From Azospirillum sp. TSO22-1 (GTDB lineage Bacteria; Pseudomonadota; Alphaproteobacteria; Azospirillales; Azospirillaceae): 64,000 nt of DNA. Of this stretch, positions 46,596 to 57,204 are shown piece by piece. The stretch is from NCBI RefSeq assembly GCF_003116015.1, contig NZ_LGQZ01000030.1:62001-126000 (forward strand), written 5' to 3'. Within the stretch, counting starts at the first letter, position 1; each line of letters opens with the position of its first letter. The notes beneath the pieces are model-generated. The model did not search any database, had not been told where the DNA came from, and worked only from the letters and a program-made list of their open reading frames with translations. Position numbers and translations under genes: made by a program.

Positions 46596-46624
46596 ACCAT
46601 ATTGTTAAGCCAGCGAACAATCAA
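46596..46624 (-). promoter_or_regulatory. Sigma-70-type promoter of lldP
   Basis: Read on the minus strand: TTGATT (46619-46624), exactly 17 bases, then TATGGT (46596-46601). The ATG of lldP lies about 40 bases beyond the expected start of transcription. Confidence 0.6.
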
Positions 46625-46786
46625 CGCTTGGTGAACGCCCGTCCCACGCGGGCGGAGCAATCACCATCCCGGGACCGCACTCTGCCGCGACAATGGGACG
46701 CAGCTCTCGCCGGGTCTGTTCGGACCCTATACGGATGGGGTACCCTTCAATCCCTACATATCGTGGCGAGCGGAGTGGAGCAGCGG

Positions 46787-48409
46787 ATGGGCGGCGACGA
46801 CGGACATCTTCCGTTGCCGGAACCGGGGGCCGGGGAAGAGCGTGAGCGCGCCATCCGCAAGGCGATCTTCGATGGCGCCAGCCACCTGATCATCGCCACC
46901 GACGCCACCGGCACCATCATCGACGTCAACCCGGCGGCCGAACGGGCGCTCGGCTACCGCCGCGACGAGCTGGTCGGGCTGTGCACGCCGATCCGCCTGC
47001 ACGACATGAGCGAGATCGCCGCCGAGGCGGAGCGGCTGTCGGCCGAACTGGGCGAGCGCATCCCGCCGGGATTCGAGGTGTTCGTCGCCCGCCCGCGCCG
47101 CGGCCACCCGACCGAGCGGGAATGGACCTACCTCCGCAAGGACGGCTCGCGCTTCCCGGTGCTGCTCGGCGTGTCGCCGCTGTACGGCAAGGGCGACGAG
47201 CTGCTGGGCTTCGTCGGCGTCTCCACCGACCTGACCGAGCGCAAGGCGCACGAGCGCGCGGTCATCGCCGCCGAGGCCGAGGCGCTGGCCCGCAAGGAGG
47301 CGGAGCGCGCCAACGACGCCAAGACCCGCTTCCTGGCCGCCGCCAGCCACGACCTGCGCCAGCCGCTGCAATCGGCGCTGCTGTTCGCCGCCGCGCTGGC
47401 GCCGCACGTCGCCGGCCCGCGCGGGCGCGAGGTGCTGGGCAGCCTGGACCGGAGCCTGGAGTCGCTGCGCACGCTGCTCGACCGGCTGCTCGACATATCC
47501 AAGCTCGACGCCGGGGTGGTGAAGCCGGTGGTCGCGGCCTTCCCCATCGGCCGGCTGCTCGACGAGCTGGACGTCGCCTACGCGCCGCGCGCCGCCTTCA
47601 AGGGGCTGGCGTGGCGGGTGACGCCGGCCGCCACCACGGTGCGCAGCGACCCCGACCTGCTGGGCCGCATCCTGCGCAACCTGATCGAGAACGCCTTGCG
47701 CTATACCGCCCAAGGCGTGGTGGAGGTGAACGCGCGCACCGAAGGCGGCGCCCTGCTGATCGAGGTGCGCGACACCGGCGCCGGCATCGCCGAGGACAGC
47801 CAGGAAGCCATCTTCCAGGAGTTCCACCGGATCGGCACCGCCGACACCGTGCCCGGCGGCGACAAGGGGCTGGGCCTGGGGCTCGCCATCGTGCGACGCC
47901 TGTCGCACCTGCTCGACCACCCGGTGACGGTGCGCTCGACGCCGGGCGCCGGGTCGGTGTTCGCCGTGCGCGTACCGCTGGGCGACGCGAGCGCCGCCCA
48001 CCAGGCGCCGCAGCCGGTGCCGGCCGCACCCGGCGAGGCGCCGGCCGCGTCCGGGAAGCGGGTGCTGGTGGTGGACGACGATCCGCTGCTGTGCACGGCG
48101 CTGTCGTCGATGATCCGCCACTGGGGCTACGAGGTGGTGGACGCCGGCTCGCGCGCCGAGGCGGAGGCCAAGCTCGACGCCGTACCGCCGCCGGAGCTGG
48201 TGGTCACCGACTACCGCCTGGGCGACGGCACCACCGGGATCGACCTGCTGGCGGCCCTCGCCCGCCGCGGCGTGACGCCGATGCGCGGCATCCTGCTGAC
48301 CGGCGAAACCGGAAGCGCACTGTTGGATGAGGCGCGCTCGCTGGGCTGCGCCGTGCTGCACAAGCCGGTCGCCCCGCCCGCCCTGCGGCAGGCGCTGGCG
48401 GGGAACTAG
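46787..48409 (+). CDS. PAS-containing hybrid sensor histidine kinase
   Basis: 540 aa, no membrane helix, so cytosolic. A PAS domain (about 25-150: HLIIATDATGTIIDVNPAAE, RALGYRRDELVG) precedes HisKA with FLAAASHDLRQPLQSALLFA (phospho-His about 188), HATPase (NLIENALRYTAQGVVEVNAR, VRDTGAGI, GLGLGLAIVRRL) and a C-terminal receiver (RVLVVDDDPLLCTALSSMIR, ELVVTDYRLGDGTTGIDLLA, GILLTGETGS, VLHKPVAPPALRQAL). This resembles the NahK/ercS-type kinases that read a soluble signal. Start ATG 46787 follows GGAGTGGAG; longer starts are possible. It is divergent from lldP and could respond to the same substrate, but no response regulator is adjacent. Confidence 0.88.
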   Translation: MGGDDGHLPLPEPGAGEERERAIRKAIFDGASHLIIATDATGTIIDVNPAAERALGYRRDELVGLCTPIRLHDMSEIAAEAERLSAELGERIPPGFEVFVARPRRGHPTEREWTYLRKDGSRFPVLLGVSPLYGKGDELLGFVGVSTDLTERKAHERAVIAAEAEALARKEAERANDAKTRFLAAASHDLRQPLQSALLFAAALAPHVAGPRGREVLGSLDRSLESLRTLLDRLLDISKLDAGVVKPVVAAFPIGRLLDELDVAYAPRAAFKGLAWRVTPAATTVRSDPDLLGRILRNLIENALRYTAQGVVEVNARTEGGALLIEVRDTGAGIAEDSQEAIFQEFHRIGTADTVPGGDKGLGLGLAIVRRLSHLLDHPVTVRSTPGAGSVFAVRVPLGDASAAHQAPQPVPAAPGEAPAASGKRVLVVDDDPLLCTALSSMIRHWGYEVVDAGSRAEAEAKLDAVPPPELVVTDYRLGDGTTGIDLLAALARRGVTPMRGILLTGETGSALLDEARSLGCAVLHKPVAPPALRQALAGN

Positions 48410-48410
48410 G

Positions 48411-49265
48411 CTACGCCGTCACCACCGGCACGTTGTCGATCAGCCGCGCCTTGCCCATCCAGGCGGCGGCGAGCAGGCGGGCCGGGCGCTCGACGCGGCC
48501 GACCGGCGCCAGCGTGTCGGCGTCGCGCAGCTCGACGTAGTCGATGGAGCCGAAACCCGCGGCGGCGATGCGCGCCTTCGCCGCCTCCAGCACCGGGCCG
48601 GCAGCGGCACCGCCGGACAGCGCGGCCGCCGCCTCGGTCAGCGCAGCGTACAGCGCCGGGGCCCGGGCGCGCTCGTCGGCGCCGAGGTAGGCGTTGCGCG
48701 AAGACATGGCCAAGCCGTCAGCCTCGCGCACCGTCGGCGCGCCATCGACCCGCACGGGGATGTCGAGGTCGCGGGTGAAGCGGCGGATCACCTGGAGCTG
48801 CTGGTAGTCCTTTTCGCCAAACACGGCGACGTCCGGCAGCGCCTGCAGGAACAGCTTGGTCACCACCAGCGCCACGCCGCCGAACATCTGCGGGCGGAAG
48901 GTGCCGCACAGCCCCTCGGCGGGGCCGCCGACGGCGACGGTGGTGCAGCGACCCTCCGCGTACATCTCGGCCACCGAGGGGGCGTAGAGCAGGTGGCAGC
49001 CGGCGGCCAGCAGCTTGGCGGCGTCGCCGGCCTCGTCGCGCGGGTAGCGCTCGAAGTCCTCGTGCGGGGCGAACTGGGTGGGGTTCACGAAGACGCTGGC
49101 GACCACCTTGTCGGCCAGCGTGCAGGCGCGCTCGACCAGGGCCATGTGCCCGGCGTGCAGCGCCCCCATGGTCGGCACCAGGGCGACCGTCAAACCCGCG
49201 CGGCGCCACGCTGCGACCTGGGCACGCAGGTCGGCCACCGTGCGCACGATGGGAAGGGTGTCCAT
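48411..49265 (-). CDS. panC: Pantothenate synthetase
   Basis: 284 aa. It joins pantoate and beta-alanine using ATP to make pantothenate. Nucleotidyl-transferase fold with VALVPTMGALHAGHMALVER (the HIGH-like motif), SVFVNPTQFAPHEDFERYPR, GHLLYAPSVAEMY-like HLLYAPSVAEMYAEG, LCGTFRPQMFGGVALVVTKL, GEKDYQQLQVIRRFTRDLDI and the KMSKS-like MSSRNAYLGADER. Complete and of normal length. ATG 49265 follows GGAGGCC. It is convergent with the hybrid kinase, whose stop lies one base away; panB is not in the window. Confidence 0.96.
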   Translation of the reverse strand: MDTLPIVRTVADLRAQVAAWRRAGLTVALVPTMGALHAGHMALVERACTLADKVVASVFVNPTQFAPHEDFERYPRDEAGDAAKLLAAGCHLLYAPSVAEMYAEGRCTTVAVGGPAEGLCGTFRPQMFGGVALVVTKLFLQALPDVAVFGEKDYQQLQVIRRFTRDLDIPVRVDGAPTVREADGLAMSSRNAYLGADERARAPALYAALTEAAAALSGGAAAGPVLEAAKARIAAAGFGSIDYVELRDADTLAPVGRVERPARLLAAAWMGKARLIDNVPVVTA

Positions 49266-49386
49266 GGCGGCCTCCTGTCGCTCCGGGAAGATCGGTGCGC
49301 TCCAATAGTCTGCCAGACGGTGCCTTGTCCAGCTTGAGGCGGAGGCCGGCGGGCGGAAGAAAGCCTCCGCCCGCACGAACAGTGCG

Positions 49387-49551
49387 TTACTTGCCGAGCG
49401 TCATGAAGACCATGCCGCCGATGTAGGTCATCGCGGCCAGCGACATCACCAGCACCAGCAGGTGCGGCGCGAACACGACGGAAGCGCCGATCAGGCTCAG
49501 CACGATGAGCAGGGCGACGACGGACAGCAGGGTGGTGCGGAGGTTTTCCAT
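49387..49551 (-). CDS. Small two-helix membrane protein, unrecognised (54 aa)
   Basis: 54 aa with two hydrophobic helices (TTLLSVVALLIVLSLIGASV and LLVLVMSLAAMTYIGGMVF) separated by FAPH, ending MTLGK. It has the size of tiny inner-membrane proteins that often bind and regulate larger ones, but no family was recognised. A promoter candidate sits about 40-70 bases upstream, which favours ATG 49551 over longer upstream starts. It is downstream of the ALDH gene and upstream of panC on the same strand, yet probably transcribed on its own. Confidence 0.6.
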   Translation of the reverse strand: MENLRTTLLSVVALLIVLSLIGASVVFAPHLLVLVMSLAAMTYIGGMVFMTLGK

Positions 49552-49593
49552 GCGACTCGAATCCGGAATTGGGGGTTGATAAATGTTGGGCGC

Positions 49594-49622
49594 GTTATAG
49601 CGTTTCCGCGCCAGAATGTCGC
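49594..49622 (-). promoter_or_regulatory. Candidate promoter for the 54-aa membrane protein
   Basis: GCGACA (49617-49622 read on the minus strand), 17 bases, then TATAAC (49594-49599). Confidence 0.4.
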
Positions 49623-49741
49623 GCATCAAGTGGCCGCAGCGTGACGAATACTGTTCGTCACGTCAGCAATGGGCGGCGCTTATTAGTTCTCGGAACTGGG
49701 GCGCGGACGTCGACTCCGGTGGCGTCTCTTCGTCCGACCCC

Positions 49742-49833
49742 CACCCCATCCCTCCCCCACTTCGCGGGGGAGGGAGCAGAACGGCGGAGTTCCCTCCCCC
49801 GCGAAGTGGGGGAGGGTCAGGGTGGGGGCCCGG
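49742..49833. repeat. Palindromic repeat block with a perfect 25-bp inverted repeat
   Basis: The unit at 49750-49774 and its exact inverse at 49792-49816 are separated by 17 bases. Each unit is itself a hairpin (CCCTCCCCC / GGGGGAGGG). Outer CCCCCACC / GGTGGGGG arms extend the stem. It belongs to the same family as the blocks at 26526 and 36702. It sits downstream of the ALDH gene. Confidence 0.8.
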
Positions 49834-49862
49834 CGCAGACACCATCCAAAAGACCGCGGCCC

Positions 49863-51359
49863 CTACAGCTCGAACTTGATCCCCTGTGCCAGCGGCAGCG
49901 CGTCGGAGTAGTTCACCGTCGCCGTCTGTCGGCGCATGTAGGCCTTCCAGGAGTCCGAGCCGGACTCGCGCCCGCCGCCGGTCTCCTTCTCGCCGCCGAA
50001 GGCGCCGCCGATCTCGGCGCCCGAGGGGCCGATGTTGACGTTGGCGATGCCGCAGTCGGAGCCGGCCGCCGACAGGAAGCGCTCGGTCTCCCGCACGTCG
50101 GTGGAGAAGATGCAGGACGACAGGCCTTGCGGCACCGCGTTCTGCAGGGCGATGGCCTCCTCCAGCGTCTCGTAGGACAGCACGTAGAGGATCGGCGCGA
50201 AGGTCTCGTGCCGGACGATGGCGGTCTGCGCCGGCATCTCGACGATGGCCGGACGGACGTAGAAGGCCTCCGGGAAGCGGTCGGAGAGCACGCGCTCGCC
50301 ACCAGTCACCGTGCCGCCGTCGGCGCGGGCGGAGTCCAGGGCGCGCCGCATCGCCTCGAACGCGCCGGCATCGACCAGCGGGCCGACCAGCGTGCCGGCC
50401 TCCAGCGGGTTGCCGATGGGAACCGAGGCGTAGGCGGCCTTGAGGCGCGGCAGCAGCCGGTCGCGCACGTCTTTGTGGACGATCAGCCGGCGCAGCGTGG
50501 TGCAGCGCTGGCCGCAGGTGCCGACCGCCGAGAACAGGATGGCGCGCACCGCCAGCTCCAGGTCGGCGCTGGGCGCCACGATCATGGCGTTGTTGCCGCC
50601 CAGTTCCAGGATGGAGCGGCCGAAGCGGCTGGCGACCACCGCCGCCACCTCGCGCCCCATGCGGGTCGAGCCGGTGGCCGAGACGATGGGCAGGTCCGGG
50701 CTGGCGACCAGCGCCTCGCCCAACGCGCGCCCGCCGACGGCGACCTGCAGCAGGTGCGCCGGCGCGTCGCCGAAGCGGGCCACCGCGCGCTCGAAGATCG
50801 TCCGGCAGGCGAGCGCGGTCAGCGGCGTCTTCTCCGACGGCTTCCACACCACCGGGTCGCCGCACACCAGCGCCAGCGCCGCGTTCCACGCCCACACCGC
50901 GACCGGGAAGTTGAAGGCGCTGATGACCAGGCAGGGGCCCATCGGGTGCCACGTCTCGCGCATGGCGTGGCCGGGCCGCTCCGACGCGATGGTCAGGCCG
51001 TAAAGCTGGCGCGACAGCCCGACCGCGAAGTCGCAGATGTCGATCATCTCCTGCACTTCGCCCAGGCCTTCCTGGAGGATCTTGCCGGCCTCCAGCGTCA
51101 CCAGCCAGCCGAGGTCCTCCTTGGCGGCGCGCAGTTCCTCGCCGAGCAGGCGGACCAGCTCGCCGCGCTTCGGCGCCGGGACGGAGCGCCACGCGGCAAA
51201 GGCGTGCTGGGCGTTGGCGACGAGGTCGGGGACCGCCGAGGCCGGCGTCTCGGCGGCAGCGCCGACGACGCTGCCGTCGACCGGCGAACGGACGGCGATG
51301 GCCGGGGCCGGGGCGTTGGGGTCGAGGCCGAAGCGGGCGAGGATGTCGGCGTGGGACAC
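49863..51359 (-). CDS. ALDH7-family aldehyde dehydrogenase, AmaB / piperidine-6-carboxylate dehydrogenase-like
   Basis: 498 aa, NAD(P)-dependent. Family marks: SAFNFPVAVWAWNAALAL, VVWKPSEKTPLTAL, SATGSTRMGREVAAVVA, the catalytic Glu in ELGGNNAMIVAPSADLELAV and Cys in GTCGQRCTTLRRL, and the C-terminal GGEKETGGGRESGSDSWKAY then MRRQTATVNYS, which is the diagnostic end of antiquitin-like enzymes. Those oxidise alpha-aminoadipate semialdehyde in lysine and pipecolate breakdown, but other aldehydes are possible. It starts 21 bases after the TPP-enzyme stop and is likely co-transcribed with it. Confidence 0.85.
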   Translation of the reverse strand: MSHADILARFGLDPNAPAPAIAVRSPVDGSVVGAAAETPASAVPDLVANAQHAFAAWRSVPAPKRGELVRLLGEELRAAKEDLGWLVTLEAGKILQEGLGEVQEMIDICDFAVGLSRQLYGLTIASERPGHAMRETWHPMGPCLVISAFNFPVAVWAWNAALALVCGDPVVWKPSEKTPLTALACRTIFERAVARFGDAPAHLLQVAVGGRALGEALVASPDLPIVSATGSTRMGREVAAVVASRFGRSILELGGNNAMIVAPSADLELAVRAILFSAVGTCGQRCTTLRRLIVHKDVRDRLLPRLKAAYASVPIGNPLEAGTLVGPLVDAGAFEAMRRALDSARADGGTVTGGERVLSDRFPEAFYVRPAIVEMPAQTAIVRHETFAPILYVLSYETLEEAIALQNAVPQGLSSCIFSTDVRETERFLSAAGSDCGIANVNIGPSGAEIGGAFGGEKETGGGRESGSDSWKAYMRRQTATVNYSDALPLAQGIKFEL

Positions 51360-51380
51360 GGATGAAACTCCTGGAATGGG

Positions 51381-53036
51381 TCAGCGCGGCTTTCCGGCTG
51401 CGCGGATCTCGGACAGGGTGCGGTTCGGCGTCAAGGCCTCAGGGTCGATCTTCACGTGGACGATCGCCGGCAGGCCGGAGGCGCGGGCGCGCTGGAAGGC
51501 GGGACCGAAGTCCTCCGAGCGCTCCACCGTCTCGCCGTGGCCGCCGTAGGCGCGGGCGAAGGCGGCGAAGTCGGGGTTGCGCAGCGCGGTGCCGGAGACG
51601 CGGCCGGGGTACTCGCGCTCCTGGTGCATGCGGATGGTGCCGTACATGCCGTTGTCGATGACCAGCACGATGACGGCGGCCCCCTCCTGCACGGCGGTGC
51701 CGAATTCCAGACCGGTCATCTGGAAGCAGCCGTCGCCGGCGAAGCAGATCACGTCACGCTCCGGGTGCGCCAGCTTGGCCGAGATCGCCGCCGGCAGCCC
51801 ATAACCCATGGAGCCCGAGGCCGGCGCCACCTGCGTGCCGAACCGGCGGAAGCGCCAGAAGCGGTGCAGCCACGTGGCGTAGTTGCCGGCGCCGTTGGTC
51901 ATGACGGCGTCGGCCGGCAGGGTGTCGCGCAGCCACAGCATCACCTCGCCCATGCGCACGGCGCCGGGGGTGACCGGCGGCACGTCGCTCCAGGCGCGGT
52001 AGTCGGCGTTGGCGCCAGCGGTGCGTCCGGCCCAGCGCGGCGCGATGTCGGGCAGGCTTTCGGTCGCCTCCAGGAAGGCGCCGGGGGTGGCGTTGACCGC
52101 GAGCGTCGGACGGTAGACGCGGCCGAGTTCCTCCGACGCGGGGTGGACGTGCACCAGCGCCGCCGTCGGTTCAGGAATGCCTAGCAGATCGTAGCTCTGC
52201 GACGGCACCTCGGAGAAGCGGCCGCCGAGCAGCAGCAGCAGGTCGGCCTCGCGCACGCGGGCGGCGAGCTTCGGATTGATGCCAAGGCCGACGTCGCCGG
52301 CGTAGCAGCGGTGCGCGTGGTCGAACAGCATCTGGCGGCGGAAGCTGACGGCCACCGGCAGCTCGAACCGTTCGGCGAAGCGGCGCAGGGCGTCCGCCGC
52401 CCCGGCCGTCCAGCGCGAGCCGCCGGCCAGCACCAGCGGGCGTTCGGTCTTGCCCAGCAGCGCCGCCAGCTCGGCCATCTGCGCCGGCGTCGGCGCGCTG
52501 TCCACCGCCACGGCCGCGGCGGCGGGGGCGACGTCGGCGGTCTCGACCAGCACGTCCTCGGGCAGCGCCAGCACCACCGGGCCAGGGCGGCCGGACATGG
52601 CGGTGTGGAAGGCGCGGCTGATCATCTCCGGCACGCGCTCGGCGCTGTCGATCTCGGCCACCCACTTGGCCATGCCGCCGAACATCTGGCGGTAGTCGAC
52701 CTCCTGGAAAGCGTCGCGGCCGCGCATGCCGCGCTCAATCTGGCCGACCAGCACCACCAGCGGCGAGGAATCCTGCTGCGCGATGTGGATGCCGGCCGAG
52801 GCGTTGGTGGCGCCGGGGCCGCGGGTGACCATGCAGACGCCAGGGCGCCCGGTCAGCTTGCCCACCGCCTCCGCCATCATCGCCGCACCGCTCTCGTGCC
52901 GGCACACCACGGTGCGGATGGCGGAATCGTGCAGCGCATCCAGCACGGCGAGGTAGCTCTCGCCCGGCACGCAGAACACGCGCTCGACGCCCTGCGCCTC
53001 CAGCGCGGCGACGATCAGCTGGCCACCGGTCTTCAT
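51381..53036 (-). CDS. Thiamine-diphosphate-dependent enzyme, acetolactate-synthase-like
   Basis: 551 aa. The three-domain ThDP layout is clear: N-terminal PYR domain with GVERVFCVPGESYLAVLDAL, RHESGAAMMAEAVGKLTGRP and the catalytic Glu; a central domain; and a C-terminal PP domain with GSMGYGLPAAISAKLAHPER and the Mg/ThDP site CFAGDGCFQMT...VIDNGMYG. It resembles benzoylformate decarboxylase, oxalyl-CoA decarboxylase and the large subunit of acetolactate synthase, but no small subunit is nearby and the reaction is uncertain. It is paired with an ALDH7 dehydrogenase downstream, so the ALDH may oxidise the aldehyde it forms, and divergent from a LysR regulator. Confidence 0.85.
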   Translation of the reverse strand: MKTGGQLIVAALEAQGVERVFCVPGESYLAVLDALHDSAIRTVVCRHESGAAMMAEAVGKLTGRPGVCMVTRGPGATNASAGIHIAQQDSSPLVVLVGQIERGMRGRDAFQEVDYRQMFGGMAKWVAEIDSAERVPEMISRAFHTAMSGRPGPVVLALPEDVLVETADVAPAAAAVAVDSAPTPAQMAELAALLGKTERPLVLAGGSRWTAGAADALRRFAERFELPVAVSFRRQMLFDHAHRCYAGDVGLGINPKLAARVREADLLLLLGGRFSEVPSQSYDLLGIPEPTAALVHVHPASEELGRVYRPTLAVNATPGAFLEATESLPDIAPRWAGRTAGANADYRAWSDVPPVTPGAVRMGEVMLWLRDTLPADAVMTNGAGNYATWLHRFWRFRRFGTQVAPASGSMGYGLPAAISAKLAHPERDVICFAGDGCFQMTGLEFGTAVQEGAAVIVLVIDNGMYGTIRMHQEREYPGRVSGTALRNPDFAAFARAYGGHGETVERSEDFGPAFQRARASGLPAIVHVKIDPEALTPNRTLSEIRAAGKPR

Positions 53037-53145
53037 CCCCGAACCCTCTCAACGCCGATCATGATCTTTGCGCCGATAGTCTGCGCCCTCGCCGCCGAGG
53101 GCAAACGATTTTCCTTCGCCCCTTCATGAGCTATGGTAATGAGCC

Positions 53146-54039
53146 ATGAGCCTGCAACGCCGCCTCCTCCCCTCCATGAGCGCGCTGACCGCCTTCGAGG
53201 CCGCGGCGCGCACCGGCAGCTTCACCGTCGCGGCACGCGAGCTGTCGCTGACCCAGGGCGCGATCAGCCGGCAGGTCAAGGCGCTGGAGGAGCAATTGGG
53301 GTGCCCGCTGTTCGTCCGCCAGGGGCTGCGGGTGACGCTGACCCCGGCCGGCACGGCGTACGCGGAGGAGGTGCGGGGCGCCCTGCACCGCATCCGCTCG
53401 GCCTCGCTGCGGGTGATCGGGGCGCCGCGCGGCGGGGTGCTGAAGCTGGCCATCCTGCCGACCTTCGGGACGCGCTGGCTGGTGCCGCGCCTGCCCGCCT
53501 TCCAGCGGGCGAACCCGGAGATCATCATCCATTTCAGCACCAAGCTGGCGCCCTTCGACTTCAGCACCGAGGATTTGGACGCCGCCATCCACTTCGGCGA
53601 GCCGAACTGGCCCGGCGCTGTTTGCGACCGCCTGATGGACGAGGAGGTGCTGCCGGTGTGTGCACCGGCCTTCCTGGCGGCGCACCCCGTAGCCACGCCG
53701 GCCGACCTCGCGGCGCTGCCGCTGCTGCACACCACCACCCGGCCCGACGCGTGGGCGGAGTGGTTCGTGGCGCAGGGGATCGAGTCCGTCGAGGGCGCCG
53801 GCATGCATTTCGAGCAGTTCGCCACCACCGCCCAGGCCGCCGCCGCCGGACTGGGCGTGGCAATGCTGCCGACGCTGCTGGTGGAGGCGGAGCTGCGGCT
53901 CGGCGACCTCGTGCCGGCGCTGGAGCGGCCGCACCGCGGCTCGCGGGCGTACTATCTGGTGCACCCGAGCGACCGTGGCGGCTACCCGCCCTTCGCGGCG
54001 TTCCGGCAGTGGCTGCTGGCCGCGGCGCAGCGGCCCTGA
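53146..54039 (+). CDS. LysR-family transcriptional regulator, GcvA-like
   Basis: 297 aa. The DNA-binding end is SALTAFEAAARTGSFTVAAR then ELSLTQGAISRQVKALEEQL, followed by a substrate-binding domain with LPTFGTRWLVPRLPAFQRAN and LDAAIHFGEPNWPGAV, the pattern of GcvA-type regulators. It is divergent from the ThDP/ALDH pair across a 109-base spacer, and so very likely controls it. ATGAGC is repeated three times at 53126-53150, in and around its own start, and may mark its binding site. Its stop abuts the stop of the alpha/beta hydrolase gene. Confidence 0.9.
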   Translation: MSLQRRLLPSMSALTAFEAAARTGSFTVAARELSLTQGAISRQVKALEEQLGCPLFVRQGLRVTLTPAGTAYAEEVRGALHRIRSASLRVIGAPRGGVLKLAILPTFGTRWLVPRLPAFQRANPEIIIHFSTKLAPFDFSTEDLDAAIHFGEPNWPGAVCDRLMDEEVLPVCAPAFLAAHPVATPADLAALPLLHTTTRPDAWAEWFVAQGIESVEGAGMHFEQFATTAQAAAAGLGVAMLPTLLVEAELRLGDLVPALERPHRGSRAYYLVHPSDRGGYPPFAAFRQWLLAAAQRP

Positions 54040-54918
54040 TCAGGCCAGGAAGTCCCGCACCACCGCCAGAAACTCCTCCAGCCGGTCGTGGTGCGGCCAG
54101 TGGCCGGCGCCCGCGATGGCAACCGCCCGCGCATCCCGGAAGTGCGCCAGCAGCCCCAGCGCCGCCGGGTCGGCGTGCCGGCTGGCGCCACCGTGCACCA
54201 GCAGCACTGGGCACGCGATGCGCGACCACAGCGCCGCCACCTCCTCGTCGGCGAAGCGGTTGGGGGCGATGGCGCGGATGTGGTGGTCGAACTTCCAGGT
54301 ATAGGTGCCGTCCTCGCGCCGGCGGACGCCGTGCTCGGTCAGATAGTGCGCCTGCTCGGGCGAGAGGTGGGGGTTCTCGCGCTGCATGCGCTCGACCGCC
54401 TCGTCCAGCGTTCGGTAGGCGCGCGGGCGGCGGGTTTCCAGCTCGCGCAGCTGGTCCATCCAGCCGAGCATGCGCTCCTCGATGGGCTTGCGGGAGCGGG
54501 TGGTGAAGGCGGGATCGAGCTGCCACGTGCCCTCGACCACCACCATCCGGCGCACCGTCTCGGGGAACAGGCCGGCGTACAGCAGGCTGGTGGCCCCGCC
54601 CAGGGAGTGGGCGACGATGGTCACCGGCGCCAGCCCCTCCTGCCGGACCAGCTGGTCGAGGTCGTGGACGAGTTCGGCGATGCCGTAGCTGCTGCCCACC
54701 GCCCAGTCGGAATCCCCGTGGCCGCGCAGGTCGGGCGCCAGGACGCGGAAGTCGGAATGCAACGCCTGCGCCACCCAGTCCCAGCTGCGGCCGTGGTCGC
54801 GCCCGCCATGCACCAGCAACAGCGGCGGGGCCTCGGGGTTTCCCCAGTCGGTGACGTGCAGGCGCAAGCGCTGCGAGGTGACGAAACGCGAGGTCGGCGC
54901 AGGATTACCGGTGCTCAT
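54040..54918 (-). CDS. Alpha/beta-fold hydrolase
   Basis: 292 aa. The oxyanion loop is PLLLVHGGRDHGRSWDWVAQ; the nucleophile elbow is VAHSLGGATSLLYAGLFPE (Ser in HSLGG); the late catalytic residues fit LLVHGGASRHADP (Asp region) and GAGHWPHHDRLEEF (His). An insertion with RMLGWMDQLRELETRRPRAY is probably the lid. Substrate unknown; ester or epoxide hydrolases share this layout. It starts 78 bases after the cysteine hydrolase at 54997 and may be the last gene of that long minus-strand operon, or independent. Confidence 0.82.
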   Translation of the reverse strand: MSTGNPAPTSRFVTSQRLRLHVTDWGNPEAPPLLLVHGGRDHGRSWDWVAQALHSDFRVLAPDLRGHGDSDWAVGSSYGIAELVHDLDQLVRQEGLAPVTIVAHSLGGATSLLYAGLFPETVRRMVVVEGTWQLDPAFTTRSRKPIEERMLGWMDQLRELETRRPRAYRTLDEAVERMQRENPHLSPEQAHYLTEHGVRRREDGTYTWKFDHHIRAIAPNRFADEEVAALWSRIACPVLLVHGGASRHADPAALGLLAHFRDARAVAIAGAGHWPHHDRLEEFLAVVRDFLA

Positions 54919-54996
54919 GCGGTCGATCGGCCCTTCCTTTCCCGGAACGGGACCAACCTTAGCAGCTCCGCGGCGCGACGCCAGCCCGCTGCGGAT

Positions 54997-55662
54997 TCAC
55001 GCACGCAACGCCGCGCACACGGCAGCGCTCGGCGCCGTCCAGCCAACGATGCCGCCCTGGGCGCGGACCATCTCCAGCGTCGCGGCCTTGAAGGCGGGGA
55101 AGTAGCTCTCGGTGGCGTCCTCCACCAGCAGGCATTCGTAACCGCGGTCGTTGGCCTCGCGCATGGTGGTCTGCACGCAGACCTCGGTGGTCACCCCCGC
55201 GAAGATGAGATGCGTGATGCCGCGGCGCGCCAGCACCTCCTGCAACGGCGTGGCGTGGAAGGCGCCCTTGCCGGACTTGTCGATGAGCATCTCGCCGGGC
55301 CGCGGCGCCAGCTCGGGAACGATGTCGCTGCCGGGCTCGCCCGCGACGAGGATACGGCCCATCGGGCCGGGATCGCCGATGCGCAGGGCGCCGCGCCCGC
55401 GCACCCGCTTGGAGGGCGGGCAGTCGGAGAGGTCGGGGCGGTGCACCTCTCGCGTGTGGATGATCGGCAGGCCGCAGGCCCGGAAGGCGTCGAGCAGCGC
55501 CCGCGTCGGCGCCACCGCCGGGGCGAGACGGGAGACGTCGTTGCCGAGTGCCTCACCGAAGCCGCCCGGCTCCAGAAAGTCGCGCTGCATGTCGATGATG
55601 ATCAGCGCCGTGCCGGGGATCGGGAAGGCGAACTCGTAGGGTTGGGCGTCGATGGTCGGCAT
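54997..55662 (-). CDS. Isochorismatase-family cysteine hydrolase, BiuH paralog (triuret-hydrolase candidate)
   Basis: 221 aa. The catalytic triad is visible: Asp24 in IIIDMQRDF, Lys129 in [10 protein letters not shown] and Cys162 in [20 protein letters not shown]. Segments such as [14 protein letters not shown] and [20 protein letters not shown] are shared with the BiuH gene at 57201, so the two are paralogs. The triuret hydrolase TrtA is a BiuH relative, and an AtzE homolog that would act on its carboxybiuret product lies in the same region, so this is a reasonable guess for its role. That role is inferred, not shown. It follows the transporter ATPase by 15 bases. Confidence 0.72.
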   Translation of the reverse strand: MPTIDAQPYEFAFPIPGTALIIIDMQRDFLEPGGFGEALGNDVSRLAPAVAPTRALLDAFRACGLPIIHTREVHRPDLSDCPPSKRVRGRGALRIGDPGPMGRILVAGEPGSDIVPELAPRPGEMLIDKSGKGAFHATPLQEVLARRGITHLIFAGVTTEVCVQTTMREANDRGYECLLVEDATESYFPAFKAATLEMVRAQGGIVGWTAPSAAVCAALRA

Positions 55663-55677
55663 GGATGGTTCCTCGCT

Positions 55678-57200
<1,523 letters not shown>

Positions 57201-57204
<4 letters not shown>

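Noticed and set aside
36701-49833. CRISPR array made of the CCTCCCC repeats
   Set aside because: Copies are far apart, in mixed orientation and not separated by uniform spacers; they are palindromic intergenic repeats.
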